A stretch of DNA of 64,000 nt from Adineta ricciae (GCA_905250025.1 CAJNOJ010000018.1:62001-126000); one strand, 5' to 3'; counted from the first letter of the stretch, positions 37,725 through 50,044 are shown. Notes: a model not told the origin generated them from the letters alone. Made by a program: numbers and translations.

Positions 37725-38834
37725 TGGTTTTTATTTATCTAATGGAAAACAAAAGAAATATACATTGATTTTTCGAACGAAAGAAAGAGTTGAGAACATA
37801 TGTTCGTTTGCAAAAAAAAAGAACGTCACATGTAATGAAGTAGAAGTCATATGATGATTCATTATCACGATAGCTTATCTATCACATGAGCGTAACTACT
37901 AAATCATTAACACCAAAAATAGGGTGATGATTCGATACAATCAGGTCATTCGTTCGTTTATTGAGTTAATGAAGTCGATAAATATATGATAGAAATCATC
38001 GAGTTACTTAGACAAGTCGCATCATTTATGAGAGTATATATTTTTATCTTGATAAAACTCTTATCGATATGGTTTCTCAATAATCTAAAGAAAAATAACA
38101 TAATAACACTTCTATGAGTCTTTATATGCGGCGACACATTGCTGAGAAAGAATAAAAAACACTACACCTATGGCACGACACTCTATTAGTCATCAGAGAA
38201 AAGTGAGAGTGAATAATAGAAAAGATCTAGATTTTTATTTCTATGGAACATGACGTGTATTGTAATAGAATTATATTAGTTTTAACCTAACATATATATC
38301 CGGTAAATAGTGTGCTTTCTATTCGATGACATACAGGTAGGATCCAGTTATAGACTAGTAAAACATGCATTCGAGGTCGGATTACGGTCTAAGGTTAACT
38401 CATATTCATGCACTGCAAATCTCACCAACGTCATGAAGCCTTTATTATATATATGTAAACGCCTAAATCAATCGATATTTCATCTAAAGAAAAAAATTCT
38501 TTTTTTTTCCTGATTTTTGTAATATATATGTACACATATATATATTTGTAGAATAAAAAACAAGAATAAAGAACACGAAAGAATTGTCTCCGTTTCGTAG
38601 GAACGAAAAATCGATATTTTCTTTTCTTTTTTTTTGCCGACCAAAAAGCAGAATATGAAGTTTTCACCGAAGACAAAAGAAAAACAATCGTGGATATGGT
38701 AAATGATTACACTAGACAGTAACAAGTTTTAAACAAAAAACCGGGGCATCTTTTATCATTTCGATTCTTGATTTGAGAAAGGGAAACAAAGCATCACAGG
38801 AAGTACATTCACTGCACAAAATCATTGAAATGTC
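37725..38834. other. Spacer between the two PSME4 copies
   Basis: About 1.1 kb, very AT-rich, with poly-A/poly-T runs and ATATAT tracts near 38440-38550. It should contain the promoter of copy 1 and the 3' UTR of copy 2. No gene is seen; short open frames here are low-complexity. Confidence 0.5.
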
Positions 38835-41800
38835 TCAAGCATAATAACTAGGTGATATGAGAACATCAGCAAGAATCACAAGTTGATCTTCAGTAAACTT
38901 TTCACGATGTTCATGCCACGAATCATAGTGAGTTCGACGAAATTCCGATAATGCCTTCTTGATCGATTTCTACAACAAATACTCATTCACCTGCAAATGC
39001 ATTACTCTCATCACACTCACTTGAATCAGATCAGGATCATGTGAATGCTCACACAGTAACATCAATGCTTCAGGAACATGATTGGGAATATCGTATGGAC
39101 TCGACAGCACGATCGCACAAAGACCAAGAACACCTCCATGTCGTTTGACAATGTTCTCAGCCGACGTCACTTTCTTGCCATCGACTTTTACGAAATAACT
39201 AGTTTTGCTCATCACGCGAAAGTGTTTCTATACACAACAAGCAGACACAATGAATTAGAGGGTGTGGGTGAGAGAGAGAGACAGAGAATGAGCATACCAG
39301 ATCATCGTTGCTGACTTGAATGAATCCACACTGGTAGAAACCAGAGAGAGTGACCGAGGCGACAGTTCGCACTTCGAACTGTTCGTCGAAAAGACGCTTG
39401 AAGACGAGCTGTCGCAATCGTTGAGCATAGGGTCTGGTAGTGAAAAGATTGCAGAAGATCATGTTCTGAACGAACTCGATGGCCGCGCGTCGTGCATGCC
39501 ATTTCGTGCTAGAACAAACCTAAGAGGAGAGAAGTGAAAGATGTGGATATATGAGTGAACTGTTTACATGTTCGAGTTGTTCGATCAATGGTTCAATGAA
39601 TGACGTATGTAAATACGTCATGGCCACACACATTCGACTAATAGTTAAGTTCTTTCGGATAAAATCATCATTGGCAACGATGCTTTCTAATTCGCAAAGC
39701 TAAAACAGTCAACGTGTTACATTGATATTTGTGTAAAAAAACATCATACAGATGGAAATAAACGAATAATTGCAAGTTTCATCGGTTGTAAACATCTGGT
39801 GAAGAAATGTGTATGCATTTGTATCACTGAAGAGTGGAAAGCTTTCAATTGTACTTCCGAGGAGAACATTTTCTTGCTTACTGACCTGTTTCAATGAAAT
39901 TCAAAGCTTTGCGAGCTTCAGGATCGATTTCGACCACCTGTCCTGATACGTTGGCTGAAATAGAATATATTATATAATAGTTATCACTTTGCAGAATTAT
40001 TTACCCAATGGTGTTTGTTCATACACTCGAATTGCTTGATCCAATCGTTCACGCATGGCGTCAATAAACTTATCTGCATTCGGATGACGATCTGCTTGGC
40101 CATTAGGTAATTTGACGTCATAACTCAATGACACCGATAGAATACTGAACGAACAAATGGATTTCATGTACAAAATGACTGTCTCATAATTCCTTACTTC
40201 GCGATTCGTTCCCGAAAAGCTTTATATGGATGATCAATCAACTCTCGAGCTTGTTCATTGATCATACACCACATAGCTGGTACGCGCCACTCAAAATTGG
40301 TCAACGTTTGCACCAGATACCAACGTGAAGTTTCAATAAATGTGTTTCCTGTGGCATGTGTATTTATCAATGATCGAAGAAATTCTATTGGACGATACAT
40401 TCGACGTGGATCTTCATCTTCCTGCGAGTAAGACGTGAGATTTTAAGTGATGAATAGATCATTTCCACTTACTATTCCTAGTTTAAAACATGTGCCCCAG
40501 TGTGAGAGCGTTTCAGGACCAAGATTTGAGCACACTTCAGTGAGAAATGGTGTCAACTTCTTCCACAACTCATCAAGCTAGAAATCAGGAGACGGGTTCT
40601 TTTTGCGAAAGATAAATTTCCCAGCAACAAACCATTTCTATTGTCCAACACTTTGAACCTCGAATCATTCCAGCTACAATTTCGGCTGCGACTCGATGGC
40701 TTCCTTCGTGTTTTTCTTTTGTTTTCTCACGTATTAGTGTGTATAATCGTTCAATAAAATTATCAACAAAAACCAAACCAAAATTACGAAACAATCCCTA
40801 TGAAAATAAATCAAATAATATTTCAGATGATGAAAAGTAAATGTTCGTCTTTACTTTGAACATATTGAATCGTCTTGCATCGAAATTAATCTTTCCTTTC
40901 TCTTCATCCAACACCATAAACTGGATAAATTTACCTATGAACTCTTGGTCGATAAATCTCTCATACAATATCAACACATCTTCTGGCATTGTTTCTTTCG
41001 TGTATCGCTCTCGCTTGTTCATCGGATATCGAATCACTTTTGGCCACTTATAATATCCATGAAAGCTCTTGTCCAAGAAACAAGTTTCTTCCCATTGTTG
41101 CTGAGATGTAGATGGTTTGTAGTCATTGATGGTGATCCAGAGATTGTCATCGCGATCGCCTGGACGACATTGATCGATATCGACAGGTCGCTGCAGAATC
41201 TGATCGAGTGTCTTTTCGACGTATATTCGAGGTGGTTTTTGTAAACGACAAACGGCTGCGATACCTTCTTCAGCAATCTACAAAAACTGAGATAAGCGAA
41301 ATCAATTGAGAAAGAAGAAAATGTAACCTTTCGTAATTCAACATTGTCGTGAACGAGGAAATCGACAAACGTGCGGACACACGATGTTGGGATTGATACT
41401 CGTTTCTGAAGAAGTAACCACATTAATGACATTGTTGTTTCCTGTTGTCGCCAAGTTCTAAACATTGCAAAAAGGCAAAGTAAATGTATTTTAGGTCGTT
41501 ATCGTGACTTACAGAGAATCACCCTTTAGTAGTCCATTCAATGCTTCCATAAGATTGTTATAGGATTGAATATTTGCTTGATTTCTTTCTTCCCTCAATT
41601 GATCTCGAAATTTCAACGCCTCACTGTCTAATGGTTTCCATAAATCGATTGCCGCTTTTCGTGCTATGTCATTTGTATCTTCAATTAGTGCTTGCGTATC
41701 AAATTGTTTGCCAATTGTTTCATTGATAAGATCCATTAGACGTTGAGTAGTGGGCTTTTTCGCATGTATGGTTCGTGCCATCGCTGGCCAAAGTTTTTCA

Positions 41801-44800
41801 ATCATTGACCAAGAATGTTTAGTTGGTAAGAAGAATGATTGATTGCCAAGAAGAATATAAAGACAGCCTTTGATTTGATCGTGATCTGCTTCGCCTGGAC
41901 TATTCAGCAATTCAATGATTCGATCGACAATAACTTGATAAGAAAATAAATAACGATTAAGAACAGAGAATAAATAGCCTTGTGCATCACGTCGAACCTT
42001 AATGAGCAAAGAATAGTTAAGAGAAGATTAGCTGAGAATCAGAATACTCACTTCACCGTATCGATGTATGGATAAATCAAATAATTTTAGAATAACTTGT
42101 TTATCGATCTCAGTGAGCGATTGAAAGTTACTTAGAGAGAATTGCTAAAAAGAGCACAGCAAATGTATTGATTGAAAAATCGTTTTCATGCAAGATCTTT
42201 ACTTCACACTGCAATGTCATTCGTTCAATCATCAAAAATCGTGGATATTGTCTTTCGCCGTATAGTTTGTTAATGAACGAATTCTTTGCAGCCTCAAAAT
42301 GCTTATGTAACTTATCTGCATCGTGTTTAAATACACCATAATAAATCGATGATAGAGAATAAATCTAAAAGTAATTTTCTAGATCGTCTCCAAAGTAATC
42401 GAGATGAATGAACGTACTTTCAATGCCGTCTTTATCGATGAGGCATCATCCGAATGATTTTCAACAAGAATATCTAAATGAAAAATGAATATATCCCATC
42501 TGGTAGTTTGTGTACTAAATTTTACCGAGTAATTTGCCGATGTCAGTTAAAAGACGCATTCGTAAATTCTCTTTGAATTCTAAAGAAGATCATGTTTTAC
42601 AAAACGTAACACTTTGCTTATACAATGACTATACTTGGTTCTTTTTCATAGATTGAATACTGTGCTTGATATTTTGAACCATATGGAGCAACAGATGGAA
42701 CACTAAAATTAGAATAGATCATCCGATCAAACAAACGATAGCTGAAAGTTCCTTACAGATTTTCTATATCTTTACTATTGATACGTGGTACCATTCTTAA
42801 ACATCCAATAGTCATATAATGAACAAGAGTAAATGATCTTAATCGTTCGTCATTCGACATTTTCGAGCATTTTTCATTCAACAATTGCAGCTCCGGGTAG
42901 ATAAATGCTTCGGCAAACTCACATGCGAAATCGACCTCTTCGGCGTTTGGAACATGAAATTTCACTTGAAGATTATCGAATTCGACATGTTGACCCCATG
43001 CCTACAGTACAATAAGGATTTTGTTAATGATCATGCATACAAAACGAGTAATCTTACTCGAATAGGAAGAAAATCAGTGAAGGGCTCCTCGATATTTTCC
43101 ACTGTTAAACGATATTCAGTTGGATATACATAAGATAATGACTTGAGTAGATTCTTCGCCGCACTTGCTACTGCTTCATGTGTTTCTTTATGAATGATAC
43201 GAACACATCGATGAAACACCGACAGAATCATCGGTTTATAGATGAGCAGTGTATCACCACGAGCACGAACTAATTCCGAGAAAAGAATTAAACACCAAGT
43301 CAATTCAGTATCCCCTTTGTGGTCAGTCAAGATAGTTGTTTCCGAATGACTCATGATCTTTTCAATACGTTCACATGTTTGTGGTAAGAGATATTTCAAT
43401 GTTTCCTCCGGTTTGCCTTTAAGAATAGCTCGTACAAGACCAGTGACAAGCTTTCCAACTTTTGGAGTAAAGAATGATCCAGCAAGGAAATTGGTGATTT
43501 TCTCGCGTACCATCTAAAGAAATACTTCGCAGCAGATTTATTATCAATGAATTCGTTTACCTGAAAGATTTTATTACTACATTGTTGAACGATGCCAAAC
43601 ATCATCGATGTCAACGCTAATTCAGTTACATGATCTTCAACATTCACCTTTGATATAACCACAACAGCATCTGACATTTCGGTTGACAAGGTATCAATCA
43701 TTTGAAATGTTCGATTGAGAAATTCACTGATGAAATCTTCGAACTTTGCTGTTGACAAACACACCTCTTTTTCAATCTAACACAAGTGAACAACAAGAAA
43801 TAATTCGCACTATTCGATACAAGTATGACGCACCTCGGTGAGATCGTTTCGAGTATGTACAGCCGATGAGCAATCAACACATGTAACAAGCATGAGTATA
43901 GCATTGAGAAATTGAAAAGTAACCGCTGTCTTTTTGAAATCATTGGAATCGATACCAGGTAGAACAGCCATCAACAATGGCAAGACATAGGTTTGACCTT
44001 GAGAAAAATACGGTGTTTGTCGCACCATTTGTCGCGCAACACTTGCTAAACATGTCATAATTGACGTGAATCGATGTGGTTCACTCATACTATCGATGGA
44101 TGAGAAGAGTCTAAATTGGCAGCAAATGACATTTATTTTCGAACAAAAATTTGAATAGAGTGGCTGACTTTTCGACAATAGGTGGAATAATCAGTTCAGG
44201 TCGAAGCATTGATAAGTATTGACATGCTTTAGCAGCCTCTTTCAAATGAGCCTTTGTGAAAATTGCTATAAATGCACATTCTTTGACGCAATTAACAAAA
44301 TCTGTTATATTTTGTTCAGTCAATCGATACGATTCCGGTGGTGTAAAATACCAGATGGGATTTGCTTTACGTTCTCTAAACGAATCAAAACAATTAATTT
44401 ACTTTTGAGATTTTCATTCACTCACAGATGAACACGATCGACTAATGCTTGAGATAATTTCGAAAGGAAGCTAATTAATTCATGTTGAAATTTTCCCGTA
44501 TTCGAGGGATGATAGAAGCTTTTCATAGCGGTAAACAAATCCTGAAGATATTGTAAACATGTGCTGCCATTGCCTAACATAGCAATAATCCATGTTGTTA
44601 CACTCGACATCGAATAACGATATTGTTGAAGTGAAACTTGAATCTTTCCAACTGGCAAAGTAAAACTTTTCAGTATACGAGTGAAGATCTATGTGACAAT
44701 GGAATGACCGATAAGCAAAATCCATTTTCGAAAGCAATTACTCGTGGCAGCCAGGGTTCCCAATCAATATAACCAATATTACACCATGCCAATAGGGAGA

Positions 44801-45780
44801 AGAGATTAATCATATTCTTCAAAAACAAAGAAACATTGTTAATCAAGGGGAAAATCTCATCAATTCGTATTTACAAGTTCCCATGCTGGATTACTATAGA
44901 CACTTTCCCAAATGCCCATGAATTCTTCTAGCCATAGTCTAAAATGCACGGTGTCTTGGTAGATTCGAGAAAATTAATCTGAACGTGTCCTACTTAAATC
45001 CTTGATCATGTAGTTCTGGTGGTAAATGAACTGGTAAGAAGAGTTCAAAGATTCTCATTGTATCCGAAAATGCTGAATCAAATGGGCATAAATATGGCCG
45101 AAATTCATCAAGAATTTCTTGTGTCGCTGTTGCTGAAAAATAGGGTCGACATCCTCGTACACAATAGAATAAAGAATTATCGATATCACTTAAAAAAATA
45201 ATAAACAAAAGAATTAAGATGAACAAAAAACAGAGAAAACAAACTTCGGTAATGAAACTAATGAATATGGTTCATCATGATTGTGAAGAATCGTTTTCGA
45301 CCATTTGTATAACAGACGCCATTCAACCACGACATCATCCCGTGTGATTAACCGTGTTTTTCTAATACGAAGTAATTAATAGTAAAAATTCGATGAATAA
45401 AGAACAAACCTCATCAAATCATAGAGCATGTCAAAGCATGTTTTAACATGAGAAAAATCCAAATCATTGATAGAAAGAACTGATAAATATAGATGAATCA
45501 ATTTAATATGATCCGTTTTGGTGAAACATAGGCCATAGAGTGAAATGAACCGTTGTAACTTCGATGACCAATGCGAAAATCCCGGTCTTAATTCTCTGAG
45601 TTGGATAATGCGCGATAAATTCTCTTTGATTTCCTCGAACAAGTCATAGCCTTGTCGTTTGATCGAATCATAAAAAGGTAAATATTTATTGAAAATATTC
45701 GGCTTTTGAAGATTATCATCAGATGTATCCATCTCATCGATATCCGTACTCCGTTCACTTTCAATTTGTTGATCGTCCAT
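38835..45780 (-). CDS. PSME4: Proteasome activator PA200 (PSME4), copy 2
   Basis: Tandem paralog of the gene at 30784-37724, with the same exon order and nearly the same length. It starts [20 protein letters not shown], an acidic N-terminal extension that copy 1 lacks, then [18 protein letters not shown]. Conserved blocks include SCRPYF-type [83 protein letters not shown] and the C-terminal SPSYYA (stop TGA at 38835-38837; copy 1 uses TAA). Some segments are almost identical to copy 1 at the DNA level and others are clearly diverged (see findings). No stop or frameshift was noticed, so both copies probably work, perhaps with different N-terminal regulation. Confidence 0.92.
38839..39620 (-). 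repeat. Near-identical 3' block shared by the PSME4 copies
   Basis: Matches 30788-31569 with only a handful of base differences, including the introns. Similarity stops abruptly a few bases past the stop codon on one side and within the coding region on the other. Confidence 0.85.
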
Positions 45781-46350
45781 CTAAATAAAAATGTTCAACA
45801 AACTTTTCCAATACAATTCAAATCACACAAGATTTTACAATACGTAGATGTCTATTCTTTTGACTTATATAAGAGAAAAATACTTATTCATCGATTGTAA
45901 CCGTGTGACAAATAACGATAAAGAAAATTTCAACTTATCAAAAAAAACTAAATAAAATGAAGGACAACAAAAAATATATGCATTATCATTATCGAGAAGG
46001 ATAAATTATTTTTTGAACATGGTTGATCAAAAAGTATCCATTCATTCAATAATATGTGGCCTCTTTCTTCTTTCGTATTAGAAGACATCAGCGTACGACA
46101 TCTACTTCTTCTCAGTGCTTTCATGTTTTTTTTTCTTATTATTATGCATACGCACATAGAGAAAAAGACATCCAATTTCAAATACTAAATGTAAGAAAAA
46201 CTATCATGTTCGATGCCACGTCTTGAGGTGAGAAAGTTTATTTAGAAATAAACATAAAACTGAACAACACTAGGAAAACATCGTGACTATATAAATAGCA
46301 TGTTGGTGAAGTTAGCATCATATTCGTTCAGAAATGGGTTCCAATCGTTC
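45781..46350. other. Gene-free AT-rich spacer
   Basis: Upstream of PSME4 copy 2; its promoter should be here. No discrete feature was found. Confidence 0.4.
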
Positions 46351-46354
46351 CAAA

Positions 46355-46537
46355 CAGCGGTCCAAGTAGAACTCAACGAGCTCTATCTAGTGTATGCTCA
46401 GTTTTTCCATAACTCAAGTTTTGATTTTTAGGCTTCCAGTAACGGCAGTACTGATCCGAAAAACCAAAGTTGGGACTAGGTCGCAACTGAGCATACCACT
46501 AGATAGAGCTCGTTGAGTTCTACCTGGAACGCATTCC
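46355..46537. repeat. Short fold-back repeat (~180 bp)
   Basis: The arm at 46368-46405 (GTAGAACTCAACGAGCTCTA onward) is matched in reverse complement by 46485-46523, ending TAGAGCTCGTTGAGTTCTAC, with one single-base indel. Weaker pairing extends a further ~10 bases outward. The ~80-bp centre has no coding capacity. It is probably a small MITE or foldback remnant. Confidence 0.75.
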
Positions 46538-46806
46538 TAAACAAATATGGAAAGCTTTGACTCGAATATTTCGTAAGGATATTTTCAACAAGGACAAGGG
46601 AGTCATGACATCTATAGGAGGGAGATGTCCCATGACATCACTATATCACATTCGAAATTACTTTTTCATTTCTTGGGCACTTGATTTTTTAATATTAGAT
46701 GACAATGGATAAATAGACTGTAAAATATCTGTCGACTTGATTATCCATTGAACGTATTTTTGGTTAACTTTGAACCGTGAAATGTACTTAACTAAGAATT
46801 ATGAAT

Positions 46807-46965
46807 GGCCTGCGCGAACGCAGGCCAGCGTCAAGAAATTAGCGGATCTCTTCTATTCATATGAATAGAAAGCGTACGTCAGCCGTGGACCGATGTGCAA
46901 TGGCCGGACCTTCACACGGCGGATCGAGGTTCTTGATCCTCGAAACCGCATCCGAAAGTAAGTAT
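46807..46965 (-). ncRNA. U1 snRNA with variant 5' end
   Basis: Read on the minus strand from 46965. The RNA begins ATACTTACTTTCGG; the first eight bases equal the standard U1 5' end, but positions 9-11 are UUU instead of CUG. Stem-loop I carries the U1-70K-type loop GATCAAGAAC closed by CGAGG/CCTCG. Stem-loop II carries the U1A-type loop ATTGCACATC. A perfect hairpin follows (TTCTATTC-ATAT-GAATAGAA, stem III). An Sm-like site, AATTTCTTGA, precedes a terminal hairpin GGCCTGCG-TTCG-CGCAGGCC, like the U1 3' stem-loop. Length 159 nt (U1 is about 160-165). The intact stems argue against a random pseudogene. Expression is not known. Confidence 0.88.
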
Positions 46966-47245
46966 GATTTGTACTTTAGATTTTTCATTTATTATATCAA
47001 GTTTAAATGCGAAACAAAACCGGTGAAACGTCTATAGTCATTTGATAAACAAACCGACAAGAAATCAGCGACAGTCGTGTGGGGAAGAACGAACGACACG
47101 ACACAATATTTTTATCACACTGATTCATACGTATGGAAGAACACAGAAAAGAAATGAATCATCAACGAGAAAACAACAGACATCTACTATGAAATTTGTG
47201 CGCTATCGCATATTATATAATAATGAAGAAGTCGAATTCATAAGC
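46966..47245. promoter_or_regulatory. Bidirectional snRNA promoter region
   Basis: 280 bp between two head-to-head U1 genes. An AT-rich element, ATATAATAATGAA (47215-47227), lies at -31 to -19 of the plus gene, and ATATAATAAATGAA (46984-46997, minus) lies at -32 to -19 of the minus gene. The matching sequence and distance from both 5' ends mark it as a probable core snRNA promoter element. I could not identify a shared distal (PSE-like) element by eye. Confidence 0.6.
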
Positions 47246-47406
47246 ATACTTACCTGCCACAGGAACTTCCTTGAACAAGAAGAAGGAAGCCCCTGGCGGA
47301 GGCCTTGTCATTGCACTCCGACAGCGCTAAAGCCAGCGAAAGGTTCACATAGAACCTTCTCGAGTGGATCATTTTTCCCAACGGATCGAGCGTTCGCGCT
47401 TGATCC
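47246..47406 (+). ncRNA. U1 snRNA with canonical 5' end
   Basis: Starts ATACTTACCTG, the standard U1 sequence that pairs with 5' splice sites. Stem I is CTTCCTT/AAGGAAG with loop GAACAAGAAG, one base off the usual GAUCA core of the U1-70K site. Stem-loop II has the exact U1A-type loop ATTGCACTCC. Stem III is built on GAAAGGTTC...GAACCTTCTC. A U-rich Sm-like site, ATTTTTC, precedes the terminal hairpin GGATCGAGCG-TTCG-CGCTTGATCC. About 161 nt. It is divergent from the variant U1 at 46807-46965. The long plus-strand open frame over this locus (47042-47626) is incidental. Confidence 0.93.
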
Positions 47407-47803
47407 TGCAATTTCAACTAACAATGAAACAACTCCAAATCCTTCATTTATTCTCCTTCCTTGCATAAATATATACCGACAAACATCTTTCTTTATTCAT
47501 ATTCTATTCCCCGATTCTCGCTTTCGAATATATAACGCACAGTACATGATAAACAACAAAAGAGTAACTCTCTTAAAAACTATACAAAATTCATGCATAA
47601 CATATATTTGGTTTTTGCAAACATAAATTAAAAGAGAAAAAGATGCATTTCTTCCGTTCGAAACAATAATAAAATTAACCATATTGATCACTAATATTTC
47701 ATTGGAGCTATTCCAATGTATTCAAAACTCAATACGAGATATTCTGAATGGAAGGCAAGTAAAGCAAGATTGTCTGGTTTTTTTCAATTTACATTGAACC
47801 GAA
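47407..47803. other. Gene-free spacer
   Basis: AT-rich, between the U1 gene and the 3' end of the MARVEL-like gene. Nothing else is seen. Confidence 0.4.
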
Positions 47804-48733
47804 TCATCGACCTGTATTACTATTGGTATTCTCTACTGTTTCCTGACGTCGTGCCAAGAAGATGGTAATAGCATCACCAGTCAACAATAGAAATGCTATA
47901 AGTCCCATCACCTACAAAACAAAGAATTGTTTCTGATGCTTCCTTGTGCTCGAGAACTTACACCGCCAGCCACCTGACCCGGAACACGACAATAGTTAAT
48001 GGTGATACTTGACGAAATCTAATCATACACAGAAGACGCAGTAAAATATCAAACGAAATACTTTTCTTTGATCATACCAATAGATAAAGTGCATCATGAG
48101 ACGTTGCAAAGAAATCCTATGAATAAATATTACACAGTGAATGTATATTGACAATCACCGAGAACACAGAAGCTTTTGTCAATCTATTGACTTGAAGTGA
48201 TGATGTGTCTTATGTATTTGTGGACAAACAATCATTCTAACACTCTTATTCTTCTCGCTCTTGTTTTATTGACTCTCGGCGCGTCGACTGATCAATACAT
48301 TATATAATTTCTGTAACAGACAACGTACTTACAAGAAATTCAAAATCAACGCCAGGAAATTTGACTTGTAATCGAAGGATAAATATAATGATAATCATCA
48401 CTTGCATGATAATTACAAGCCATGTTACAGTAGCAAGAAATACATGTGTACCATTGCACTGTGCTGTTGCTACCAAACAGATAAATGCAATCAAACACAC
48501 TAACTATTCAAAGAAAAGCGTTTCGTGTCTTCGTAGAGTAATGTTCGTCGTTTATTGAAAATTGTACAGAAATGCGTACTTACTAGACAAGCAAATTTGA
48601 GAATAGCACGAATTGATGTGAGATAAGCTTTGTCAATTCGACTTTCCGATTCTCTTGTTGATGAAGGTGCACCATACGTAGATTGACTGTATTCTGTTGC
48701 TGTGTGATTCGATGATGTATTCTGTGCATTCAT
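47804..48733 (-). CDS. MARVEL-like four-transmembrane protein
   Basis: Predicted tetraspan membrane protein of vesicles or plasma membrane. The start at 48733 gives MNAQNTSSNHTATEYSQSTY, a polar cytoplasmic N-terminus. Exons at about 48584-48733, 48333-48503, 48079-48116 and two more join in frame and end RRQETVENTNNTGR. Four hydrophobic segments are visible: KFACLLVCLIAFICLVATA, FLATVTWLVIIMQVMIIIIF, a weaker one around SHDALYLLISSITI, and VAGGVMGLIAFLLLTGDAIT. The spacing (AYLTSIRAILKFA before TM1, short loops, a final ITIFLARRQ) fits MAL/plasmolipin/CMTM proteins, but sequence motifs are too weak to name a subfamily. Confidence 0.65.
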
Positions 48734-50044
48734 ATTCAAAAACGTTTGTTAATAACTACAGTAGTTTGTCAACGTAGTCTCTAAGTTGAAAAAACGAAAA
48801 TGTCGGTTATAATTTGTCTTTCCCCTTCTTCTTCTTTTCTTTCTCTCTCCCTCTCTTCCTGCTCTTTCGTATTAACAATATACGACCGAGAGGAGACACG
48901 TACATTGTCGTCTTCCGAATCTCTTTCGCCTTTTTTTGTCGAACTTATCTGGCATCATGGGTACACACACTAAACAAGAGGAGAAAAAATGCGAGCATAC
49001 AATGATGTGCTCTATTTATGCGACACAATATGAAACAAAAGCACAGAGGCACGTTAGAGACTATCACCGAGCACGATTTGCCAGAAGAAAAATGAACAAA
49101 ATATACGTAGACATTCGAAGTCGTTGATAGCTATATCTTGAAATAAAGAACAAGATTAACGATCACTCTTACGATAAAAAATGTCCAGTATGATTGATTT
49201 CTTACCGAATGCGAAGAAAGTCATGCGAAGTCACAGCTGTTATTGTTAAACCCGAGTCGAACCAGATGGCTCACGATAAAATGATTATTAAACAGTAGTC
49301 CTGTCGTCTGTCTAAATGTTTACTTATTTGTGATTCGAAACAAATAACGTATACATACGATTGAGAAAACAATGTACTACTGAAATTGCATATCAATTAT
49401 TTACATTTAGTATGTTACAACTCACCTACTGTGTAATCAAAGACCTCGAAGTTCTTGTTACGTTTTAATTAACAATCACGTTCTTCTGCTAAATATCGTA
49501 ATTACTGCATCAATAACAGTCTCTCTTGCATGATGAAATAGACACAAATGAAACAGAATAAGTATTGGTTCGACTATAAAAATCCGCACAAGAAATAATC
49601 TCAACTAATCACTCGAAGTGCTTAAATTTATTTGTCTTTTCCAAGTGAGCAAATCGTAATGCCTGTTGTTTTGAAGGGCTCGTTTTTTTGTTAATAAGAA
49701 GTATGTATTGAATGAAGACAAGAAAAGAAAGAAAGAAATGAAATGAGAAGACAAAAAAAAATAGAAGTTATCTTCAAGTACATTTCCAAGCATGAACATA
49801 AGATAATAAAAACAGCCAAGAACATCAAATACAGCAAAAGACATGAGTACATAGGTGAAATTTAGGTTTTGTTATATAAAGACAATATTCATAATCGTAT
49901 AAGAGATACAACAATTAGGATACACGTATACAAACACATGAGATGGAAGACAGCGACAAGAAATATGCTCTGGAATGTAATCTACTAAGTAGATCGGATT
50001 GTTGGATCAAAACACGAAAAAGCAACTAAAAATCGATTGAAGTA
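48734..50044. other. Gene-free spacer
   Basis: About 1.3 kb, with pyrimidine-rich and poly-A runs (48810-48860; 49730-49760). It includes the presumed promoter of the MARVEL-like gene and the 3' UTR of the cytospin-like gene. No coding or RNA gene is recognised. Confidence 0.45.

Noticed and set aside
46355..46965. Possible self-cleaving ribozyme (hammerhead or HDV-like) in the structured region
   Set aside because: No hammerhead CUGANGA/GAAA core in the correct order; the structure near 46.8-46.97 kb is fully explained as a U1 snRNA.
47042..47626. 194-residue plus-strand open frame
   Set aside because: It runs straight through the U1 snRNA at 47246-47406, has no recognisable protein motif and mixes unrelated compositions.
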